Shown here: positions 15,069 to 22,516 of the stretch, one piece after another
Layout of the letters: every line of letters starts with the position of its first letter
Numbering within the stretch: the stretch's first letter is position 1
NCBI GenBank assembly: GCA_903913915.1
Contig: CAIWNE010000091.1
Span: forward strand, 1 to 34,088
DNA from: an uncultured Opitutia bacterium
GTDB lineage: Bacteria > Verrucomicrobiota > Verrucomicrobiia > Opitutales > UBA953
Reading direction: 5' to 3'
Length of the DNA stretch: 34,088 nt
The notes under the pieces: model-generated
Databases searched by the model: none
Told to the model about the DNA's origin: nothing
Seen by the model: only the letters and a program-made list of their open reading frames with translations
Translations under genes and position numbers: made by a program

Positions 15069-16181
15069 ATGCGCATCCTGATCGCCAACGACAAATTCAA
15101 GGGGGCCTTGGCCGCCGAGAAGGTCGGTTTTCATATCAAAAATAGCCTGAAATCGACGTTTCCGGCCGCCGAATTCGACCTTTGCCCGATCGCCGACGGA
15201 GGCGAAGGCACGGCCCTGGCGATGACGACCGCCCTGGCCGGACAATGGAACTCTACCCGGACCGAGGACGCCCAAGGCCGGCCCATCGAGGCAGCCTACG
15301 GATGGGTACCCGCCACGGCCACCGCCGTCATGGAAATGAGTGCGGCGAGCGGACTGGCGCTCGTCCAAGATATAAATCTTAATCCTCTGACTGCCAGCAC
15401 GTTAGGTACTGGAATCCTCCTTCGTTCCGCCCTAGACAAGGGAGCCCGGCGAATCCTGATCGGCATCGGGGGCAGCGCCACCAATGACGGCGGCCTCGGG
15501 GTCGCCATGGCCTTAGGATACACCTTCAAGAAAGCAGGCCGGGAGTTCGTCCCAACCCTCGAATCGATCATCGAAGCCGACCAGGTCGAAAGGCCTGCCT
15601 CCCTCCCCTCGGTCGAACTCATCGTCGCCTGCGACGTCGACAATCCCCTGCTCGGCCCCCGCGGCGCCACGCGCGTCTACGGACCGCAGAAAGGCGTCCG
15701 TGATTTCGGCTGGTTCGAACAACGGCTCGAACACCTAGCCGACCTCGCGCGCCGCGACCTCGGCGTCGACCCGCGCGACGTGCCGGGCGCCGGCGCCGCC
15801 GGCGGGCTCGGCTTCGGACTGATGGCCTTCCTTGGCGGCCGGCTCGTCAGCGGCTTCGACATGGTCTCGTCGCAGATCGGACTCGAGGCGCGCGTGGCGG
15901 CCGCCGACCTCGTCGTCACCGGCGAAGGACGCCTCGACGAACAGAGCCTGCAGGGCAAAGGACCGGTCGGCGTCGCGCGGTTGGCGCGTCGGCTCGGCAA
16001 GAAGATCGTCGGCGTCGCCGGTTCGGTCGACGGCTCGTCCGCGCTCCGCGCGCAGTTCGACCTGCTGATCGGCATCAAGCCCGCGGACATGCCGCTCGAC
16101 GAAGCGATGCGTCGCACCGGCGAGCTCATCGAGTCCGCCGTGCGCGATCGGTCCGCGTCGCTGCGCGCGCTCAGCCCCTGA
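15069..16181 (+). CDS. Glycerate kinase (type 2 family)
   Basis: Phosphorylates glycerate with ATP, giving a phosphoglycerate for lower glycolysis; cytoplasmic. The 370 residues match the GlxK/GarK family (PF02595): N-terminal ILIANDKFKGALAAEKV, CPIADGGEGTALAM, the loop LIGIGGSATNDGGLGVAMALG (~134-154), ACDVDNPLLGPRGATRVYGPQKG, GAGAAGGLGFGLMAFLGG and VVTGEGRLDEQSLQGKGPVGVARLA. All appear intact. Which phosphoglycerate (2- or 3-) is formed cannot be told. No Shine-Dalgarno is apparent. It stands alone between two leftward PSCyt/DUF1501 groups and its last 11 bases overlap the convergent DUF1501 gene. It could serve as an outlet for glycerate from sugar-acid breakdown. Confidence 0.94.
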   Translation: MRILIANDKFKGALAAEKVGFHIKNSLKSTFPAAEFDLCPIADGGEGTALAMTTALAGQWNSTRTEDAQGRPIEAAYGWVPATATAVMEMSAASGLALVQDINLNPLTASTLGTGILLRSALDKGARRILIGIGGSATNDGGLGVAMALGYTFKKAGREFVPTLESIIEADQVERPASLPSVELIVACDVDNPLLGPRGATRVYGPQKGVRDFGWFEQRLEHLADLARRDLGVDPRDVPGAGAAGGLGFGLMAFLGGRLVSGFDMVSSQIGLEARVAAADLVVTGEGRLDEQSLQGKGPVGVARLARRLGKKIVGVAGSVDGSSALRAQFDLLIGIKPADMPLDEAMRRTGELIESAVRDRSASLRALSP

Positions 16182-17628
16182 AGATCGGGATCGGCACGCC
16201 CTTGCCGTCGACGGTCGCGTAGAACGGACGGCCCTCGATGTCGAAGACGGTCTTCGGGCTGATGCCCATCGCGCGGAAGATCGTGGCGTGCATGTCGGAG
16301 ATAGACACGGGGTCCTTGATCGCGACCAACGGACGTTCGTCGGCCGTCGCGCCGTAGACATGGCCCTTCTTCACGCCGCCGCCGAACATGACGACGCTCG
16401 TGCCGCCGGTGAAGTGACGGTGCAGTCCGTAATGGTCGGGGCTCGTCATCACGCCGGACTTGTTGAAAGCCTGGTCCTTGGCCTTCGAGCCCGGACGGCC
16501 TTCGATCATCGCGTCGCGGCTGAACTCGCTGGCGATCACGACCAAGGTGCGGTCGAGCAGGCCGCGCTGCTCGAGGTCGCGGATGAGGCGCGCGATCGGC
16601 CGGTCGATCTCGGCGTGCATCTTCGCGACGGTCTCGTGGCCCTTGCCATGCGTGTCCCACTGGAAGAACGGCACGTATTCGGTGGTGACCTCGACGAAGC
16701 GGGCGCCGTTCTCGACGAGGCGCCGGGCGAGCAGGCAGCCGCGGCCGAAGCGGCCGGTGTCGTAATCCTTCTGCACCTCGGGCGGCTCGAGGGAGATGTC
16801 GAACGCGGCTCGCTCCTTGGCGCTGAGCAGGCGATAGGCGTTGTCCATCGAACGGAGCATCGACTCGTGCTGGTAATCGCTGAGCAGGTCGCGGCTCGGC
16901 GTGGCGTCCACGAGCCGGCGGAACTCGCGGTCGCGGTTCACGAAACGTCCGGCGTCCATGCCCTTGGGCGGGCGCACCGCGGCGGCGGCCTCCTCGGGGA
17001 ACGGCAGGTTCATCGGGCCGTATTCTCCGCCGAAGAAACCCGCGGTGGTGAAGGCCTTGAGCTCCTCGCTTTCGCCGACGCCTTCGAGGCGCTGGCCGAT
17101 GTTGACGAAGGCAGGCATCACCGGATTGCGCGGGCCGAGCACGCGGGCCATCCAGGCGCCGACATGCGGGCAGGCGACGGTCTGGGGCGGCACGTAGCCG
17201 GTATGCCAATGGAACTGGTGGCGGGAATGCAGGATGCTGCCCAGGTCAGGCTGCACCGCGGATCGGATCAACGTCCCGCGATCCATGACCTGGGCGATGT
17301 TCTCGAGACCTTCGCAGATGCGCACCCCGTCGACGGACGTCGGGATGGCGGGGAACGTGCTCAGCACGCGTTCGTAGGAAAGGCCCTTCTCGTAAGGCGC
17401 ATACCGCTTCGGGTCGAAGGTCTCGGGCGCGGCCATGCCTCCGGCGAGCCAGATCAGGATGCAGGCGTCGGCCGTGGCGGCCGGCTGGACGAGCTTCGTC
17501 TCCTCGGCGAGCAGACGCGGCGCTCCCATCGAGAGCGTCGCGGCGCCGGCGGCGCCGAGCATGCGCAGGAATTCGCGGCGGGCGAGCGGCTCAGGCAAGG
17601 AAGGGTCGAGCGGAAGCGGCGTGTTCAT
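16171..17628 (-). CDS. DUF1501 protein with Tat signal, second copy
   Basis: A 485-residue DUF1501-family protein. The Tat signal LARREFLRMLGAAGAATLSMGA (Arg17-Arg18) predicts periplasmic export. Motifs: ACILIWLAGGMAAPETFDPKRYAPY, CEGLENIAQVMDRGTLIRSA, HSRHQFHWHTGYVPPQ, NGARFVEVTTEYVPFFQWDTHGKGHE, LVVIASEFSRDAMIEG, HFTGGTSVVMFGGGVKKGHVYG, ISDMHATIFRAMGI. Compared with the copy at 6808 it is a different subgroup, suited to its partner at 17634. The ATG at 17628 gives five bases between the genes and places the Tat motif at the N-terminus; an upstream in-frame ATG at 17676 would overlap the partner gene. Last gene of a three-gene operon; its 3' end overlaps glycerate kinase by 11 bases. Confidence 0.92.
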   Translation of the reverse strand: MNTPLPLDPSLPEPLARREFLRMLGAAGAATLSMGAPRLLAEETKLVQPAATADACILIWLAGGMAAPETFDPKRYAPYEKGLSYERVLSTFPAIPTSVDGVRICEGLENIAQVMDRGTLIRSAVQPDLGSILHSRHQFHWHTGYVPPQTVACPHVGAWMARVLGPRNPVMPAFVNIGQRLEGVGESEELKAFTTAGFFGGEYGPMNLPFPEEAAAAVRPPKGMDAGRFVNRDREFRRLVDATPSRDLLSDYQHESMLRSMDNAYRLLSAKERAAFDISLEPPEVQKDYDTGRFGRGCLLARRLVENGARFVEVTTEYVPFFQWDTHGKGHETVAKMHAEIDRPIARLIRDLEQRGLLDRTLVVIASEFSRDAMIEGRPGSKAKDQAFNKSGVMTSPDHYGLHRHFTGGTSVVMFGGGVKKGHVYGATADERPLVAIKDPVSISDMHATIFRAMGISPKTVFDIEGRPFYATVDGKGVPIPIFRG

Positions 17629-17633
17629 GGCTG

Positions 17634-20066
17634 TCAGCGGATGGTCTGGAATTCGGGAAGCATGCACACCGCCCACAGGAGGTCGGCGATGCCTTGTTCG
17701 GAAAGGTCGGCGCCGACCATGTCCGCGGCGACCTTGAGCTCCGCCGGAGCCGGCTCACGGCTCAGCGCCGACAGATAAAGCCAGCGCGCGAATTCATCCG
17801 GAGAAGACCAGCCGCGCTTCTTGAGCTTCGTCGCGCCGGCGGCGAGCAGGTTGGTCAGCGCCTGTCCGTTGGAAAGGTCGATGGCCTCGAGCGTGCTGAG
17901 CTCGTTCGGACGCATCGAGACGATCTGCTCGCGGTTCGGACGGCCGAGCGAACGCTGCAGGAGGTCCGACTTCATCAGACTGGCGCGCGCCGGCAGGCTG
18001 CTGGTGCCGCCGACGCCGGCGAGCATCTCCGCCATGCGTGCCTCCGCCTTGCGCCAGGCCTCGCCCTTGACGATCGCGACGGGCTTCCAGACGGCCTCGG
18101 GGGCCTTGGCTTTGGCGCCGGGGAAGACCCCTCTCGCGTTCGGCACGCTCGTCGTCGAGTCCCAGGAGGCGTCGGTGGCCATCTTCACGTGGGCGCCGCC
18201 CTTGAGCTCGACGTTCACCTGGAACCAGACGGCGGCAGGATTCGGCTTCTGTCCTCCGTTGTGGCCGACGATGAGAATCTGATTGGTCCCCTTGAGGACG
18301 ACGGAAGAGAGGTCGAAGCTCTTGGGATCGGCCCAGTTATCGCCGGCGCCGATCTTCTTGCCGTTCACGTAAAGTTCAAAGCCGTTGTCGCAGGTGACGA
18401 CGCACGCGGCCGCATCGACGTCGGCGTCCAGCACGAGCTGGCGACGGAAGGAACGCGTCTCGCCGGCCTCAGGCAGCCGTCCGCCCGCGACGTCGCCCGA
18501 CCAGATCGCGGCGGCGAGCAGCGGCTCGACGGCGGGCTTCGTGGCGGCCGGGGAGGAAGGCAGCGCACGCGGCACCTTGAGTTCGATCTTCGCCGGCGTG
18601 GTGCCGGTCAGGCGCCAGACGGCGTCCACGAACTGCTCGGCGGTCAGGCGCTTGGCGCGCGGCCCCCGATAGACATAGCCCTTGTCTTCGGCGTCACGCG
18701 AGAGGATCTCGGCCCGCGACTGGTAGGCCTGCGAAGTCGCGATGAACTCGAGCACCGCCTTCAGGTCGTACTTGGATTCGACGAGGCGATTCGCCAGGAG
18801 GTCGAGCAGGTCCTGGTTCCAGGGCTGAGTCTGCATCGCGTCGACGGGATGGACGATGCCGCGGCCCATGAGACGATGCCAGAGGCGGTTGACGATGGTA
18901 CGCTGGAATCGGCCGTTGTCAGGATGCGTGACGAGCGCGGCGAGCTGCGCGAGGCGTTCTTCGCGCGGCTTCGAGGCGTCGACCTGCCCGAGTTCGGGGA
19001 AGGGCCAGGCGGCGAGCGCCGGCTTCCCTGTCGGGATGTCGCAGCGCACGAGTTCCATGGGATGGTCAGAATAGATCGCGGCGAGGCCGTAGGCGTCGCG
19101 CAGCTTCCATCGGTCGACGAAGCTGTCATGGCACGACGCGCACTTCATGTTGATACCGAGGAAGGTCTGCGAGACGCTCTGCGAATACTGCAGCTCGGGC
19201 ACCTGGCCGGCGCTGACCGCGCCGCGCCAGATGAGGCCCTTGGCGAAACCCTCGCTGTCGGAGGAAGGCGCGATGAGCTCGCGGGCGAACTGGTCGTAAG
19301 GCTTGTTCGCGAGCAGCGAGACGTAGAGCCAGCTGGTGATCTGCTTGCGGCCGCCGTCGATATAGCCGGTGCCGGCGTAATCGTTGCGGAGCAGGTCGTT
19401 CCAGAAAACCATCCAATGGTCGGCGTAGTCGACGTTACGCGCGAGCAACGCACGCACCAAAGCCGTACGTTTGTCCGGCCGCATATCGGCCGCGAAGGCC
19501 TTCGCCTCCTCGGCGGACGGCAGCAGTCCGACGAGATCCAGCATCACGCGCCGCTGGAAGGTCGCATCGTCGGCGGCCGCCGGAGCCGGCGCGCCTTTTT
19601 CCGCGAGCCACCCGTCGAGCACGCGGTCGATCGGGTGCGTACGGCCGGCCTTCGCTTCCGGGAGGACGGGGTGACGCGGACGCAGCGGAGGCTCATAGGC
19701 CGGCTTCTTGAAGGCGAACCCTTCGGTCCACACGGCGCCCTGCTCGACCCAGGAGCGCAAGGTGGCGACTTCGGCGTCCGTCAGACGCTCGCCCTTGGGC
19801 GGCATGCGGACATCCGGATCCGCGCTCAGGATGACCTCGATGAGCTTGCTCTTCTGCGCCTGGCCCGGGACGAGCACCACGCCGTTCTCGCCCCCCTCGA
19901 GCAGCGAGGCGCGCGTGTTCATGGAAAGGCCGCCCTTGCGCTTGTCGCCGGCGTGGCATTCCGCGCAATGCTTGCGCAGGATCGGCACCACCTCATGCGC
20001 GAAGTCGACCTGAGCCGCGCTCAGCGTCGTCGCCAGGAGAAGGCCGGCTAGGAGGGGACTGCGCAT
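17634..20066 (-). CDS. PSCyt1/DUF1549/DUF1553 di-haem protein with inserted beta-sandwich domain
   Basis: An 810-residue exported protein (signal peptide ~1-18). PSCyt1 at ~20-115 with haem site CAECH (34-38) and RMPPKGERLTDAEV; DUF1549-like ~144-345 with a second haem site CASCHDSFVDRW (309-313); DUF1553 split into ~375-485 (GRFQRTIVNRLWHRLMGRGIVHPVD, LTAEQFVDAVWRLTG) and ~695-805 (LGRPNREQIVSMRP, FARWLYLSALSREPAPAEL, LLWAVCMLPEFQTIR). Between the halves, ~515-665 looks like a galactose-binding-like beta-sandwich (FRRQLVLDADVDAAACVVTCDNGFELYVNGKKIGAGDNW then ILIVGHNGG), the module found in GH2 and rhamnosidase enzymes. This variant is shorter than the copies at 8267 and 11753. It lies five bases before DUF1501 and 15 bases after the lactonase gene. 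Confidence 0.9.
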   Translation of the reverse strand: MRSPLLAGLLLATTLSAAQVDFAHEVVPILRKHCAECHAGDKRKGGLSMNTRASLLEGGENGVVLVPGQAQKSKLIEVILSADPDVRMPPKGERLTDAEVATLRSWVEQGAVWTEGFAFKKPAYEPPLRPRHPVLPEAKAGRTHPIDRVLDGWLAEKGAPAPAAADDATFQRRVMLDLVGLLPSAEEAKAFAADMRPDKRTALVRALLARNVDYADHWMVFWNDLLRNDYAGTGYIDGGRKQITSWLYVSLLANKPYDQFARELIAPSSDSEGFAKGLIWRGAVSAGQVPELQYSQSVSQTFLGINMKCASCHDSFVDRWKLRDAYGLAAIYSDHPMELVRCDIPTGKPALAAWPFPELGQVDASKPREERLAQLAALVTHPDNGRFQRTIVNRLWHRLMGRGIVHPVDAMQTQPWNQDLLDLLANRLVESKYDLKAVLEFIATSQAYQSRAEILSRDAEDKGYVYRGPRAKRLTAEQFVDAVWRLTGTTPAKIELKVPRALPSSPAATKPAVEPLLAAAIWSGDVAGGRLPEAGETRSFRRQLVLDADVDAAACVVTCDNGFELYVNGKKIGAGDNWADPKSFDLSSVVLKGTNQILIVGHNGGQKPNPAAVWFQVNVELKGGAHVKMATDASWDSTTSVPNARGVFPGAKAKAPEAVWKPVAIVKGEAWRKAEARMAEMLAGVGGTSSLPARASLMKSDLLQRSLGRPNREQIVSMRPNELSTLEAIDLSNGQALTNLLAAGATKLKKRGWSSPDEFARWLYLSALSREPAPAELKVAADMVGADLSEQGIADLLWAVCMLPEFQTIR

Positions 20067-20081
20067 GGAAACGAAATCAAG

Positions 20082-21215
20082 TCAGGGGACGAAGAGGATC
20101 GCGGCGGCGGCCGGAGCCGCGACAGACTGCTTGGTGTCGTACAACGAGCCGTCGGGACCGATGTGGTAGGCGTTCAGCGTGCCCGATTTCTGGCCGGCGC
20201 AGACAAGCCAGCGGCCATCGGCGCTCAGGCCGAAGCCGCGCGGCATGGCCGGCGTGCCGAGCATATGCTGGAGCAGCGTGAGCTTGCCGTCCTGGCCGAT
20301 CGAGTAGACCGCGATGGAATCATGGCCGCGGTTCGAGACGTAAAGCGTCTTGCCGTCGGGGCGGACGAAGATCTCGGCGGTGGAGGCGCCCTTGGCGTCG
20401 GCCCCGGCCGGCAGCGTCGGCAGGCGTTGGACCTCCGTCAGTCCGCCGTTCTGCTCGACCTGGAAAACCGAGACCGTCAGGCCCATCTCCGTGTTCGCGT
20501 AAGCGAACTTGCCGTCGGGATGGAAGGCGAGGTGGCGCGGACCGAAGCCGGCGGTAACGCGGCCGGACTTCGGCTCATTCGGCGTCAGCAGGCCCCTCGC
20601 GGCGTCGAACCGGTAGATGAAGATGTCATCCGTGCCGAGGTCGGCGACGTAGGCGCGGCCGTTGGTCGGATGGAAGTAGACGCCGTGCGCGTGCGGGCCG
20701 GCCTGACGAGCGGCGTTCGGCCCCGCACCGACGTGCTGGATCGAAGAACTCGCCGGGGCGAGCGAGCCGTCGGCCTTGATCGGCAGGGCGGTGGTCGAGC
20801 CCGAACCGTAGTTGACGACGATCAGGTTCTGCCGGGCGGCGTCGACGGCGAGATGGGTCGGGCCCTTGCCCTTGGAGGCTTCGGTGTTAAGCAGGCGCAG
20901 CTTGTCTCCCTCCACCGCATACGACGCGACGGCGCCTTCGGCCGCCTCGGCCGTGGCGTAGAGGAATTTCGAATCACGGCTGAGCGCCAGGTAGGAAGCG
21001 GACTTCGCCTCGGCCACGACGACCGGAGCGGAGATCTTGCCGGTCTGGCCGTCGAGCGTGCAACGGAGGACGCCTTGGGCGCCGGCGCCGGAGGTGCCGA
21101 CATAGAAGACGTATTGCGCCGGAGCCGCCTTCGGGGCGGAGGCCGGAGTGTCGGCAGACTGACAGCCGACAAGGACGACAGCGAGGGCGGCCAGGAGAAG
21201 ACGGATCGTATTCAT
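20082..21215 (-). CDS. Lactonase-family (6-phosphogluconolactonase-like) seven-bladed propeller lipoprotein
   Basis: A 377-residue protein of the lactonase family (PF10282), related to the propeller-type 6-phosphogluconolactonase. The lipobox LAVVLVGC (Cys18) marks it as a lipoprotein, so it acts outside the cytoplasm and cannot be the pentose-phosphate enzyme itself. Repeating blade motifs: YVGTSGAGAQGVLRCTLDGQTGKI, SYLALSRDSKFLYATAE, THLAVDAARQNLIVVNYGSGSTTALPIKADGSL, GPHAHGVYFHPTNGRAYVADLGTDDIFIYRFD, GPRHLAFHPDGKFAYANTEMGLTVSVF, IFVRPDGKTLYVSNRGHDSIAVYSI, PRGFGLSADGRWLVCAGQKSGTLNAYHI. The ATG at 21215 gives the lipoprotein signal. It heads an operon with PSCyt and DUF1501, suggesting that an oxidised sugar lactone could be a shared intermediate (inference). 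Confidence 0.87.
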   Translation of the reverse strand: MNTIRLLLAALAVVLVGCQSADTPASAPKAAPAQYVFYVGTSGAGAQGVLRCTLDGQTGKISAPVVVAEAKSASYLALSRDSKFLYATAEAAEGAVASYAVEGDKLRLLNTEASKGKGPTHLAVDAARQNLIVVNYGSGSTTALPIKADGSLAPASSSIQHVGAGPNAARQAGPHAHGVYFHPTNGRAYVADLGTDDIFIYRFDAARGLLTPNEPKSGRVTAGFGPRHLAFHPDGKFAYANTEMGLTVSVFQVEQNGGLTEVQRLPTLPAGADAKGASTAEIFVRPDGKTLYVSNRGHDSIAVYSIGQDGKLTLLQHMLGTPAMPRGFGLSADGRWLVCAGQKSGTLNAYHIGPDGSLYDTKQSVAAPAAAAILFVP

Positions 21216-21338
21216 GATATTAAAGAGGGGACGAGGGGTAAGCCCTATAGACTCCCCAAAGATGCGGCCGTTCCCATCCAAAACTCACGGCTGCCCTGTC
21301 CAACCTATAACTATGACAGCCAATCCCCGCCACCCCCT

Positions 21339-21368
21339 TTGACGAACCCGCGATCTTGGGCATAGTAT
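21339..21368 (+). promoter_or_regulatory. Candidate distal promoter of the sigma-factor gene
   Basis: TTGACG (21339-21344) followed after 18 bases by TAGTAT (21363-21368); the -10 region reads GGGCATAGTATG. The same GGGCATAGTA with like spacing from a GGAC element occurs at 27966-27996 before the gene at 28134. The leader to the ATG at 21530 would be about 155 bases. Confidence 0.4.
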
Positions 21369-21420
21369 GCCCTGCCGAGCCCTCGGCGGGTCGCCGAACC
21401 CCCGGTCAGACCACCCCTTA

Positions 21421-21529
21421 AGAAAATATTATACGTTTTTATTCTGTTGATAGGCAATCTTTTGCGAAAACACCTGCCGTCAGACCCCCTTTTTCGCCCC
21501 TATATATACAGGCCCCTTTCATTTTCCAC
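21421..21529 (+). promoter_or_regulatory. AT-rich upstream region of the sigma-factor gene with near-palindromic TATA box
   Basis: This stretch is strikingly AT-rich for the window. It holds CCTATATATACAGG (about 21499-21512), a near-palindrome with overlapping -10-like hexamers (TATATA, TATACA), about 18 bases before the ATG at 21530. No good -35 is visible at the right distance. No Shine-Dalgarno is seen (CATTTTCCAC precedes the ATG). The rest of the 21216-21529 gap shows no gene. Confidence 0.4.
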
Positions 21530-22483
21530 ATGATCAACAACATCACCCCCCGCACCGCCAAGCCCGACGCCCTCACCTCCCTCCTCCGCTCCGACCTCCC
21601 CGCCCTGGGCGAAATCCAGGTCAGCCTCGTCGAAACCTCCCCGGATCGCCGAGGTGAGGCCGACAGCCTGACCGTGTTCCTGAACCAGGCCGCCAGCTGG
21701 CCTCGCCTCGGCGCAGCCGAGGAACTGCGTCTCGGCCGCGCCATCAAGTCCGGCAAATCCGCCGACGGCACCCTGAGCGACACGGCCCAAGCTGCGCTCA
21801 CGGAGCTCGTGAACTGCAACCTGCGTCTCGCGTACCATGCCGCCAAGCGGATGCGCGTGCCCCGCGAGGAGATGATGGACCTCATCTCGGCCGGAACCTT
21901 CGCGCTGCGCGTCGCCGCCGGCGAATTCGACGCCGACCTCGGCCATCGCTTCAGCACCTATGCCTTCTGGGGCATCCGCAGCGCCGTGACGCGCGAGCTC
22001 AACTTCATGCGCCGCACCGTCCGCCTGCCGCGCAACCTGCACGAGCAGCTGTCCAAGCTCCGTCAGGCCGAAGCCGCGCTGCTCCAGGAACTGGGCCGTG
22101 AGCCGACGGAAGAAGAAGTCGCCAAGGTGATCGGCGGCGACGCCGACAAGGTCACCGAGCTCCGCAGCTACCAGCAGTACGGACAGTCGCTCGACGCGCC
22201 GATCGGCGAGGAAAGCGAGACGACCTTCGGCGATACGCTCCCCGACCACGAGGCCGGCCGGCCGGTCGACCACGCCGAGAAGTCGGACCGTTTCGACGCG
22301 CTCAAGGAAGTCCTGGCCCAGCTGACGCCCCGCGAACTCGAGGTGATCCGCCTTCGCCACGGACTTGACGGCGAAGAGCATACCCTCGACGCCATCGGCC
22401 AGCGTCACGGCGTCTCCCGCGAACGCATCCGCCAGATCGAAGCCGCCGCCCTGCGCAAGATGTTCCTGGGTATCCGCCGATAA
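21530..22483 (+). CDS. RNA polymerase sigma-70 family factor, divergent in region 2
   Basis: A 317-residue group 2-like sigma factor. Region 1.2 ~46-75 (DSLTVFLNQAASWPRLGAAEELRLGRAI), region 2 ~88-160, region 3 ~165-235 (RLPRNLHEQLSKLRQAEAALLQELGREPTEEEVAKVIG), region 4 ~255-315 (LTPRELEVIRLRHGLDGEEHTLDAIGQRHGVSRERIRQIEAAALRKM). Regions 1.2, 3 and 4 read as standard, so -35 recognition should be ordinary. Region 2.2, nearly invariant as DLIQEGNIGLMKAV, is here DLISAGTFALRVAA, and region 2.3-2.4 is FSTYAFWGIRSAVTREL instead of FSTYATWWIRQAITRAI. These positions contact core polymerase and the -10 element. The ~45-residue N-terminus is short, so it is not the housekeeping RpoD. Probably an alternative factor for stress or lifestyle genes (inference). 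Confidence 0.9.
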   Translation: MINNITPRTAKPDALTSLLRSDLPALGEIQVSLVETSPDRRGEADSLTVFLNQAASWPRLGAAEELRLGRAIKSGKSADGTLSDTAQAALTELVNCNLRLAYHAAKRMRVPREEMMDLISAGTFALRVAAGEFDADLGHRFSTYAFWGIRSAVTRELNFMRRTVRLPRNLHEQLSKLRQAEAALLQELGREPTEEEVAKVIGGDADKVTELRSYQQYGQSLDAPIGEESETTFGDTLPDHEAGRPVDHAEKSDRFDALKEVLAQLTPRELEVIRLRHGLDGEEHTLDAIGQRHGVSRERIRQIEAAALRKMFLGIRR

Positions 22484-22516
22484 CCCGGCCTTGTGTCTAA
22501 AAGAGGGCACGCCATA

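Noticed and set aside
18722-18731. GGTAGGCCTG, the first ten bases of the palindrome arm at 11581
   Set aside because: It is inside the third PSCyt gene, encoding part of a conserved SQAYQSRA segment, without an inverted partner. Coincidental match.
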